A stretch of DNA of 64,000 nucleotides, taken from contig OZ035960.1 in NCBI GenBank assembly GCA_964034945.1, positions 29,065,487-29,129,486 on the forward strand. The letters are read 5' to 3'. Under the pieces are notes generated by a model that saw only the letters and a list, made by a program, of their open reading frames with translations, was not told the DNA's origin and ran no database searches. The position numbers were made by a program, and so were the translations under genes. Position 1 is the stretch's first letter. Every line of letters starts with the position of its first letter. Below are positions 51,701 to 62,657 of the stretch, in pieces. Source of the stretch: Chrysopilus asiliformis (Eukaryota > Arthropoda > Insecta > Diptera > Rhagionidae).

Positions 51701-54700
51701 GAACCTGGGTACCGAACCTGGGTACCGAACATGGGTACCGAACCTGGGTACCGAACCTGGGTACCGAACCTGGGTACCGTACCTGGGTACCGAACCTGGG
51801 TACCGAACCTGGGTACCGAACCTGGGTACCTGGGTACCGTACCTGGGTACCGAACCTGGGTACCGAACCTGGGTACCGAACATGGGTGCCGAACCTGGGT
51901 ACCGAACCTGGGTACGGAACCTGGGTACCGAACATGGGTACCGAACCTGGGTACCGAACCTGGGTACCGAACCTGGGTACCGAACATGGGTACCGAACCT
52001 GGGTACCGAACCTGGGTACCGAACCTGGGTACCGAACCTGGGTACCGAACCTGGGTACCGTACCTGGGTACCGAACCTGGGTACCGTACCTGGGTACCGT
52101 ACCTGAGTACCGAACCTGGGTACCGAACCTGGGTACCGTACCTGGGTACCGTACCTGAGTACCGAACCTGGGTACCGTACCTGGGTACCGTACCTGGGTA
52201 CCGAACCTGGGTACCGAACCTGGGTACCGAACCTGGGTACCGTACCTGGGTACCGAACCTGGGTACCGAACCTGGGTACCGTACCTGGGTACCGAACTTG
52301 GGTACCGAACCTGGGTACAGAACCTGGGTACCGAGCCTGGGTACCGAACCTGGGTACCGAACCTGGGTACCGAACCTGGGTACCGAGCCTGGGTACCGAA
52401 CCTGGGTACCGAACCTGGGTACCGTACCTGAGTACCGTACCTGGGTACCGAACATGGGTACCGAACCTGGGTACCGAACCTGGGTACCGAACCTGGGTAC
52501 CGAACCTGGGTACCGTACCTGGGTAACGTACCTGGGTACCGAACATGGGTACCGAACCTGGGTACCGAACATGGGTACCGAACCTGGGTACCGAACCTGG
52601 GTACCGAACCTGGGTACCGTACCTGGGTACCGAACCTGGGTACCGAACCTGGGTACCGAACATGGGTACCGAACCTGGGTACCGAACCTGGGTACCTGGG
52701 TACCGTACCTGGGTACCGAACCTGGGTACCGAACCTGGGTACCGTACCTGGGTACCGTACCTGGGTACCGAACCTGGGTACCGAAAATGGGTACCGAACC
52801 GGGGTACCGAACCTGGGTACCGTACCTGGGTACCGAACCTGGGTACCGAACCTGGGTACCGTACCTGGGTACCGTACCTGGGTACCGTACCTGGGTACCG
52901 TACCTGGGTACCGTACCTGGGTACCGTACCTGGGTACCGAACCTGGGTACCGAACATGGGTACCGAACCTGGGTACCGAACCTGGGTACCGATCCTGGGT
53001 ACCGAACCTGGGTACCGAACATGGGTACCGAACCTGGGTACCGAACATGGGTACCGAACCTGGGTACCGAACCTGGGTACCGAACCTGGGTACCGAACCT
53101 GGGTACCGTACCTGGGTACCGTACCTGGGTACCGTACCTGGGTACCGAACCTGGGTACCGAACATGGGTACCGAACCTGGGTACCGAACCTGGGTACCGT
53201 ACCTGGGTACCGAACCTGGGTACCGAACCTGCGTACCGTACCTGGGTACCGAACCTGGGTACCGAACCTGGGTACCGAACATGGGTACCGAACCTGGGTA
53301 CCGAACCTGGGTACCGAACCTGGGTACCGTACCTGGGTACCGAACCTGGGTACCGAACCTGGGTACCGAACCTGGGTACCGAACCTGGGTACCGAACCTG
53401 GGTACCGAACCTGGGTACCGAACATGGGTACCGAACCTGGGTACCGAACATGGGTACCGAACCTGGGTACCGTACCTGGGTACCGAACCTGGGTACCGAA
53501 CATGGGTACCGAACCTGGGTACCGTACCTGGGTACCGAACCTGGGTACCGAACCTGGGTACCGAACCTGGGTACCGAACATGGGTACCGAACCTGGGTAC
53601 CGAACCTGGGTACCGAACCTGGGTACCGTACCTGTGTACCGAACCTGGGTACCGAACCTGGGTACCGAACCTGGGTACCGATCCTGGGTACCGAACCTGG
53701 GTACCGAACATGGGTACCGAACTTGGGTACCGAACATGGGTACCGAACCTGGGTACCGAACCTGGGTACCGAACCTGGGTACCGAACCTGGGTACCGAAC
53801 CTGGGTACCGAACCTGGGTACCGAACCTGGGTACCGAACCTGGGTACCGAACATGGGTACCGAACCTGGGTACCGAACATGGGTACCGAACCTGGGTACC
53901 GTACCTGGGTACCGAACCTGGGTACCGAACATGGGTACCGAACCTGGGTACCGAACATGGGTACCGAACCTGGGTACCGAACCTGGGTACCGAACCTGGG
54001 TACCGAACCTGGGTACCGAACCTGGGTACCGAACCTGGGTACCGAACCTGGGTACCGAACCTGGGTACCGAACATGGGTACCGAACCTGGGTACCGAACC
54101 TGGGTACCGAACCTGGGTACCGAACCTGGGTACCGAACCTGGGTACCGAACCTGGGTACCGAACCTGGGTACCGAACATGGGTACCGAACCTGGGTACCG
54201 AACCTGGGTACCGAACCTGGGTACCGAACCTGGGTACCGAACATGGGTACCGAACCTGGGTACCGAACCTTGGTACCGAACCTGGGTACCGAACCTGGGT
54301 ACCGAACCTGGGTACCGAACATGGGTACCGAACCTGGGTACCGAACCTGGGTACCGAACCTGGGTACCGAACCTGGGTACCGAACCTGGGTACCGAACCT
54401 GGGTACCGTACCTGGGTACCGAACCTGGGTACCGAACCTGGGTACCGAACCTGGGTACCGTACCTGGGTACCGAACCTGGGTACCGAACCTGGGTACCGT
54501 ACCTGCGTACCGTACCTGGGTACCGAACCTGGGTACCGAACCTGGGTACCGAACCTGGGTACCGAACCTGGGTACCGAACATGGGTACCGAACCTGGGTA
54601 CCGAACATGGGTACCGACCCTGGGTACCGAACCTGGGTACCGAACCTGGGTACCGAACCTGGGTACCGAACCTGGGTACCGAACCTGGGTACCGAACCTG

Positions 54701-55386
54701 GGTACCGAACCTGGGTACCGAGCCTGGGTACCGAACCTGGGTACCGAACCTGGGTACCGAACCTGGGTACCGAACATGGATACCGAACCTGGGTACCGAA
54801 CATGGGTACCGAACCTGGGTACCGAGCCTGGGTACCGAACCTGGGTACCGAACCTTGGTACCGAACCTGGGTACCGAACATGGATACCGAACCTGGGTAC
54901 CGAACATGGGTACCGAACCTGGGTACCGAACATGGGTACCGACCCTGGGTACCGAACCTGGGTACCGAACCTGGGTACCGAACCTGGGTACCGAACCTGG
55001 GTACCGAACCTGGGTACCGAACCTGGGTACCGAGCCTGGGTACCGAACCTGGGTACCGAACCTGGGTACCGAACCTGGGTACCGAACATGGGTACCGAAC
55101 CTGGGTACCGAACATGGGTACCGAACCTGGGTACCGAACATGGGTACCGACCCTGGGTACCGAACCTGGGTACCGAACCTGGGTACCGAACCTGGGTACC
55201 GAACCTGGGTACCGAACCTGGGTACCGAACCTGGGTACCGAACCTGGGTACCGAGCCTGGGTACCGAGCCTGGGTACCGAACCTGGGTACCGAACCTGGG
55301 TACCGAACCTGGGTACCGAACCTGGGTACCGAACCTGGGTACCGAACCTGGGTACCTGGGTACCGAGCCTGGGTACCGAACCTGGG

Positions 55387-56363
55387 TACCGTACCTGGGT
55401 ACCGTACCTGGGTACCGTACCTGGGTACCGAACCTGGGTACCGAACCTGGGTACCGTACCTGGGTACCGAACCTGGGTACCGAACCTGGGTACCGTACCT
55501 GGGTACCGTACCTGGGTACCGAACCTGGGTACCGAACCTGGGTACCGAACCTGGGTACCGAACCTGGGTACCGAACCTGGGTACCGAACCTGGGTACCGA
55601 ACGTGGGTACCGTACCTGGGTACCGTACCTGGGTACCGAACCTGGGTACCGAACCTGGGTACCGAACCTGGGTACCGTACCTGGGTACCGAACCTGGGTA
55701 CCGAACCTGGGTACCGAACCTGGGTACCGTACCTGGGTACCGGACCTTGGTACCGGACCTGGGTACCGGACCTGCGTACCGGACCTGGGTACCGGACCTG
55801 CGTACCTGGGTACCGGACCTGGGTACCGGACCTGGGTACCGGACCTTGGTACCGTACCGGACCTGGTACCGTACCTGGGTACCGTACCTGGGTACCGTAC
55901 CTGGGTACCGAACCTGGGTACCGAACCTGGGTACCGTACCTGGGTACCGAACCTGGGTACCGAACCTGGGTACCGTACCTGGGTACCGTACCTGGGTACC
56001 GAACCTGGGTACCGAACCTGGGTACCGAACCTGGGTACCGAACCTGGGTACCGAACCTGGGTACCGAACCTGGGTACCGAACGTGGGTACCGTACCTGGG
56101 TACCGTACCTGGGTACCGAACCTGGGTACCGAACCTGGGTACCGAACCTGGGTACCGTACCTGGGTACCGAACCTGGGTACCGAACCTGGGTACCGAACC
56201 TGGGTACCGTACCTGGGTACCGGACCTTGGTACCGGACCTGGGTACCGGACCTGCGTACCGGACCTGGGTACCGGACCTGCGTACCTGGGTACCGGACCT
56301 GGGTACCGGACCTGGGTACCGGACCTTGGTACCGTACCGGACCTGGTACCGTACCTGGGTACC
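55387..56363 (+). repeat. Two tandem copies of a 480-bp unit at the start of the G-type region
   Basis: Sequence from 55387 is repeated at a constant 480-bp offset, with identity continuing to 55883/56363. Each copy contains A/T-type units, one GAACGTGGG, then the first dense CGGAC run with CCTTGG, CTGCGTACC and an 18-bp unit. It ends in an irregular ACCTGGTACC that lacks a G. Identity of every base compared marks a recent event. Confidence 0.92.
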
Positions 56364-57522
56364 GAACCTGGGTACCGAACCTGGGTACCGAACCTGGGTA
56401 CCGAACCTGGGTACCGAACATGGGTACCGAACCTGGGTACCGAACCTGGGTACCTGGGTACCGAGCCTGGGTACCGAACGTGGGTACCGAACGTGGGTAC
56501 CGTACCTGGGTACCGTACCTGGGTACCGAACCTGGGTACCGAACCTGGGTACCGAACCTGGGTACCGTACCTGGGTACCGAACCTGGGTACCGAACCTGG
56601 GTACCGAACCTGAGTACCGTACCTGGGTACCGTACCTGGGTACCGGACCTGGGTACCGGACCTGCGTACCTGGGTACCGGACCTTGGTACCGGACCTGGG
56701 TACCGGACCTGGGTACCGGACCTGGGTACCGGACCTGGGTACCGGACCTGGGTACCGGACCTGGGTACCGGACCTTGGTACCGTACCGGACCTGGGTACC
56801 GGACCTGGGTACCGAACCTGGGTACCGAACCTGGGTACCGTACCTGGGTACCGAACCTGGGTACCGAACCTGGGAACCTGGGTACCGAACCTGGGTACCG
56901 AACCTGGGTACCGTACCTGGGTACCGAACCTGGGTACCGGACCTGGGTACCGGACCTGGGTACCGGACCTGGGTACCGGACCTTGGTACCGTACCTGGGT
57001 ACCGGACCTGGGTACCGGACCTTGGTACCGGACCTGGGTACCGGACCTGGGTACCGGACCTGGGTACCGGACCTGGGTACCGGACCTGCGTACCTGGGTC
57101 CGGACTGGGTACCGGACCTGGGTACCGAACCTGGGTACCGAACCTGGGTACCGAACCTGGGTACCGAACCTGGGTACCGAACCTGGGTACCGAACCTGGG
57201 TACCGAACCTGGGTACCGAACATGGGTACCGAACCTGGGTACCGAACCTGGGTACCGAACCTGGGTACCGAACCTGGGTACCGAACCTGGGTACCGTACC
57301 TGGGTACCGAACCTGGGTACCGAACCTGGGTACCGAACCTGGGTACCGTACCTGGGTACCGTACCTGGGTACCGAACCTGGGTACCGAACCTGGGTACCG
57401 TACCTGGGTACCGAACCTGGGTACCGGACCTGGGTACCGGACCTGGGTACCGGACCTGGGTACCGGACCTGGGTACCGGACCTGGGTACCGGACCTTGGT
57501 ACCGTACCTGGGTACCGAACAT

Positions 57523-57560
57523 GGGTACCGAACCTGGTTAGGTACCCAGGTTCGGTACCC
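57523..57560. repeat. Inverted satellite unit forming a 15-bp hairpin, copy a
   Basis: Arm 57523-57537, eight-base loop TTAGGTAC, arm 57546-57560. The second arm is the satellite in reverse orientation, about one and a half units, after which forward orientation resumes. It is the first strand switch in the window. Confidence 0.92.
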
Positions 57561-57847
57561 TGGGTACCGGACCTGGGTACCGGACCTTGGTACCGGACCT
57601 GGGTACCGGACCTGGGTACCGGACCTGGGTACCGGACCTTGGTACCGGACCTGGGTACCGGACCTGGGTACCGGACCTGGGTACCGGACCTGGGTACCGG
57701 ACCTGGGTACCGGACCTGGGTACCGGACCTGGGTACCGGACCTGGGTACCGGACCTGGGTACCGGACCTGGGTACCGGACCTGGGTACCGGACCTGGGTA
57801 CCGGACCTGGGTACCGGACCTTGGTACCGTACCTGGGTACCGAACAT

Positions 57848-57885
57848 GGGTACCGAACCTGGTTAGGTACCCAGGTTCGGTACCC
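57848..57885. repeat. Inverted satellite unit forming a 15-bp hairpin, copy b
   Basis: The same structure 325 bp (25 units) after copy a, with arms 57848-57862 and 57871-57885 and the same flanking order of CCTTGG, T-type and GAACAT units on the left. Confidence 0.92.
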
Positions 57886-59143
57886 TGGGTACCGGACCTG
57901 GGTCCCGGACCTTGGTACCGGACCTGGGTACCGGACCTGGGTACCGGACCTGGGTACCGGACCTTGGTACCGGACCTGGGTACCGGACCTGGGTACCGGA
58001 CCTGGGTACCGGACCTGGGTACCGGACCTGGGTACCGGACCTGGGTACCGGACCTGGGTACCGAACATGGGTACCGAACCTGGGTACCGAACCTGGGTAC
58101 CGAACCTGGGTACCGGACCTGGGTACCGGACCTGGGTACCGGACCTGGGTACCGGACCTGGGTACCGGACCTGGGTACCGGACCTGGGTACCGGACCTGG
58201 GTACCGAACATGGGTACCGAACCTGGGTACCGAACCTGGGTACCGAACCTGGGTACCGAACCTGGGTACCGAACCTGGGTACCGTACCTGGGTACCGAAC
58301 ATGGGTACCGAACCTGGGTACCGGACCTGGGTACCGGACCTGGGTACCGGACCTTGGTACCGTACCGAACATGGGTACCGAACCTGGGTACCGAACCTGG
58401 GTACCGAACCTGGGTACCGAACCTGGGTACCGAACCTGGGTACCGAACATAGGTACCGAACCTGGGTACCGAACCTGGGTACCGTACCTGGGTACCGAAC
58501 CTGGGTACCGTACCTGGGTACCGAACCTGGGTACCGAACCTGGGTACCGGACCTGGGGTACCGGACCTGGGTACCGGACCTGGGGACCTGGGTACCGAAC
58601 CTGGGTATCGAACCTGGGTACCGGACCTGGGTACCGGACCTTGGTACCGTACCTGGGTACCGGACCTGGGTACCGGACCTTGGTACCGGACCTGGGTACC
58701 GGACCTGGGGTACCGGACCTGGGTACCGGACCTGGGTACCGGACCTGGGTACCGGACCTGGGTACCGGACCTGGGTACCGGACCTTGGTACCGTACCTGG
58801 GTACCGGACCTGGGTACCGGACCTTGGTACCGGACCTGGGTACCGTACCTGGGTACCGGACCTGGGTACCGGACCTTGGTACCGGACCTGGGTACCGGAC
58901 CTGGGTACCGGACCTGGGTACCGGACCTTGGTACCTTGGGTACCGGACCTGGGTACCGGACCTTGGTACCGGACCTGGGTACCGTACCTGGGTACCGGAC
59001 CTGGGTACCGGACCTTGGTACCGGACCTGGGTACCGGACCTGGGTGCCGGACCTTGGTACCGGACCTGGGTACCGTACCTGGGTACCGGACCTGGGTACC
59101 GGACCTGGGTACCGGACCGGACCTGGGTACCGGACCTTGGTAC

Positions 59144-59431
59144 CGGACCTGGGGTACCGGACCTGGGTACCGGACCTGGGTACCGAACCTGGGTATCGAA
59201 CCTGGGTACCGGACCTGGGTACCGGACCTTGGTACCGTACCTGGGTACCGGACCTGGGTACCGGACCTTGGTACCGGACCTGGGTACCGGACCTGGGGTA
59301 CCGGACCTGGGTACCGGACCTGGGTACCGAACCTGGGTATCGAACCTGGGTACCGGACCTGGGTACCGGACCTTGGTACCGTACCTGGGTACCGGACCTG
59401 GGTACCGGACCTTGGTACCGGACCTGGGTAC
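59144..59431 (+). repeat. Two tandem copies of a 144-bp unit
   Basis: GTATCG recurs at 59194 and 59338. Each copy is eleven 13-bp units plus one extra G in a CCTGGGG unit. Similar blocks occur near 58,606, 59,830 and 60,158, so this is part of a wider family. Confidence 0.75.
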
Positions 59432-59780
59432 CGGACCTGGGTACCGTACCTGGGTACCGGACCTGGGTACCGGACCTTGGTACCGGACCTGGGTACCGGA
59501 CCTGGGTGCCGGACCTTGGTACCGGACCTGGGTACCGTACCTGGGTACCGGACCTGGGTACCGGACCTGGGTACCGGACCGGACCTGGGTACCGGACCTT
59601 GGTACCGGACCTGGGTACCGTACCTGGGTACCGGACCTGGGTACCGGACCTTGGTACCGGACCTGGGTACCGGACCTGGGTGCCGGACCTTGGTACCGGA
59701 CCTGGGTACCGTACCTGGGTACCGGACCTGGGTACCGGACCTGGGTACCGGACCGGACCTGGGTACCGGACCTTGGTACC
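59432..59780 (+). repeat. Two tandem copies of a 174-bp unit with an 18-bp monomer
   Basis: GTGCC units at 59506 and 59680 and doubled GGACC (18-bp monomers) at 59573 and 59747 share a 174-bp offset. A third, more distant relative has the same pair at 59044 and 59111. Exact outer limits are approximate. Confidence 0.75.
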
Positions 59781-61995
59781 GGACCTGGGGTACCGGACCT
59801 GGGTACCGGACCTGGGTACCGAACCTGGGTATCGAACCTGGGTACCGGACCTGGGTACCGGACCTTGGTACCGTACCTGGGTACCGGACCTGGGTACCGG
59901 ACCTTGGTACCGGACCTGGGTACCGGACCTGGGGTACCGGACCTGGGTACCGGACCTTGGTACCGTACCTGGGTACCGGACCTGGGTACCGGACCTTGGT
60001 ACCGGACCTGGGTACCGGACCTGGGGTACCGGACCTGGGTACCGGACCTTGGTACCGTACCTGGGTACCGGACCTGGGTACCGGACCTTGGTACCGGACC
60101 TGGGTACCGGACCTGGGGTACCGGACCTGGGTACCGGACCTGGGTACCGAACCTGGGTATCGAACCTGGGTACCGGACCTGGGTACCGGACCTTGGTACC
60201 GTACCTGGGTACCGGACCTGGGTACCGGACCTTGGTACCGGACCTGGGTACCGGACCTGGGGTACCGGACCTGGGTACCGGACCTGGGTACCGGACCTGG
60301 GTACCGGACCTGGGTACCGGACCTGGGTACCGGACCTTGGTACCGTACCTGGGTACCGGACCTGGGTACCGGACCTGGGTACCGGACCTTGGTACCTTGG
60401 GTACCGGACCTGGGTACCGGACCTTGGTACCGGACCTGGGTACCGTACCTGGGTACCGGACCTGGGTACCGGACCTTGGTACCGGACCTGGGTACCGGAC
60501 CTGGGTGCCGGACCTTGGTACCGGACCTGGGTACCGGACCTGGGTACCGGACCTGGGTACCGGACCTGGGTACCGGACCTGGGTACCGGACCTTGGTACC
60601 GTAACTGGGTACCGGACCTGGGTACCGGACCTTGGTACCGGACCTGGGTACCGTACCTGGGTACCGGACCTGGGTACCGGACCTTGGTACCGGACCTGGG
60701 TACCGGACCTGGGTACCGGACCTGGGTACCGGACCTTGGTACCTTGGGTACCGGACCTTGGTACCGGACCTGGGTACCGTACCTGGGTACCGAACCTGGG
60801 TACCGAACCTGGGTACCGGACCTGGGTGCCGGACCTGCGTACCTGGGTACCGGACCTTGGTACCGGACCTTGGTACCGGACCTGGGTACCGGACCTGCGT
60901 ACCTGGGTACCGGACCTTGGTACCGGACCTGGGTACCGGACCTGGGTACCGGACCTGGGTACCGGACCTGGGTACCGGACCTGGGTACCGGACCTGGGTA
61001 CCGGACCTGGGTACCGGACCTGGGTACCGGACCTGGGTACCGGACCTGGGTACCGGACCTTGGTACCGGACCTTGGTACCGTACCTGGGTACCGGACCTG
61101 GGTACCGGACCTTGGTACCGGACCTGGGTACCGGACCTGGGTACCGGACCTGGGTACCGGACCTGGGTACCGGACCTTGGTACCGGACCTGGGTACCGGA
61201 CCTGGGTACCGGACCTGGGTACCGGACCTGGGTACCGGACCTGGGTACCGGACCTTGGTACCGGACCTTGGTACCGGACCTGGGTACCGGACCTGGGTAC
61301 CGGACCTGGGTACCGGACCTGGGGTACCGGACCTGGGTACCGGACCTGGGTACCGGACCTGGGTACCGGACCTGGGTACCGGACCTGGGTACCGGACCTG
61401 GGTACCGGACCTGGGTACCGGACCTGGGTACCGAACCTGGGTACCGAACCTGGGTACCGAACCTGGGTACCGAACCTGGGTACCGAACCTGGGTACCGAA
61501 CCTGGGTACCGAACCTGGGTACCGAACATGGGTACCGAACCTGGGTACCGAACCTGGGTACCGAACCTGGGTACCGAACCTGGGTACCGAACCTGGGTAC
61601 CGTACCTGGGTACCGAACCTGGGTACCGAACCTGGGTACCGAACCTGGGTACCGTACCTGGGTACCGAACATGGGTACCGAACCTGGGTACCGAACCTGG
61701 GTACCGAACCTGGGTACCGAACCTGGGTACCTAACCTGGGTACCGTACCTGGGTACCGTACCTGGGTACCGAACCTGGGTACCGAACCTGAGTACCGAAC
61801 CTGGGTACCGAACCTTGGTACCGAACCTGGGTACCGAACCTGGGTACCGTACCTGGGTACCGAACCTGGGTACCGTACCTGGGTACCGTACCTGGGTACC
61901 GAACATGGGTACCGAACCTGGGTACCGAACCTGGGTACCGAACCTGGGTACCGAACCTGGGTACCGAACCTGGGTACCGTACCTGGGTACCGAAC

Positions 61996-62455
61996 ATGGG
62001 TACCGAACCTGGGTACCGAACCTGGGTACCGAACCTGGGTACCGAACCTGGGTACCGAACATAGGTACCGAACCTGGGTACCGAACCTGGGTACCGTACC
62101 TGGGTACCGTACCTGGGTACCGGACCTGGGGTACCGGACCTGGGTACCGGACCTGGGTACCGGACCTGGGTACCGGACCTGGGTACCGGACCTGGGTACC
62201 GGACCTGGGTACCGGACCTGGGTACATGGGTACCGAACCTGGGTACCGAACCTGGGTACCGAACCTGGGTACCGAACCTGGGTACCGAACATAGGTACCG
62301 AACCTGGGTACCGAACCTGGGTACCGTACCTGGGTACCGTACCTGGGTACCGGACCTGGGGTACCGGACCTGGGTACCGGACCTGGGTACCGGACCTGGG
62401 TACCGGACCTGGGTACCGGACCTGGGTACCGGACCTGGGTACCGGACCTGGGTAC
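61996..62455 (+). repeat. Two tandem copies of a 230-bp unit
   Basis: CATAGGTACC units at 62060 and 62290 and CCTGGGGTACC at the same relative place define a 230-bp repeat, 61996-62225 and 62226-62455. The junction near 62,224 reads GGTACATGGG, a fused unit missing the expected CCGAA, which is the likely crossover point. Confidence 0.85.
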
Positions 62456-62619
62456 CGGACCTGGGGTACCGGACCTGGGTACCGGACCTGGGTACCGGAC
62501 CTGGGTACCGGACCTGGGTACCGGACCTGGGTACCGGACCTGGGTACCGGACCTGGGTACCGGACCTGGGTACCGGACCTGGGTACCGGACCTTGGTACC
62601 GTACCTGGGTACCGAACAT

Positions 62620-62657
62620 GGGTACCGAACCTGGTTAGGTACCCAGGTTCGGTACCC
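62620..62657. repeat. Inverted satellite unit forming a 15-bp hairpin, copy c
   Basis: Arms 62620-62634 and 62643-62657 with the same eight-base loop and the same left flank as copies a and b, 4,772 bp after copy b. Confidence 0.92.

Larger units (their letters stand above)
42200..55740 (+). repeat. 13-bp satellite array, CCCGGG-free block
   Basis: The same 13-mer in the same orientation with a different set of minor variants: fewer 8-bp units, no CCCGGG, and instead GAACCGGGG, GAAAAT, GATCC, GAGCC, GACCCTGG, GAACGTGGG and CTGCGTACC units. Segments around 45.1-50.8 kb reappear in shortened form at 52.3-55.4 kb; for example an AACTTGGG unit followed by GTACAG lies at 45151 and 52294. No gene, RNA gene or foreign insertion is present. 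Confidence 0.95.

Noticed and set aside
28426..57522. A 9,698-codon open frame on the minus strand, and dozens of similar frames on both strands
   Set aside because: The stop-free 13-bp unit keeps every frame open on both strands. Starts and stops fall on chance variant units (GAACAT, CCTGAGT, TAGGT) or inside the element. No domain, codon bias or preferred frame exists.
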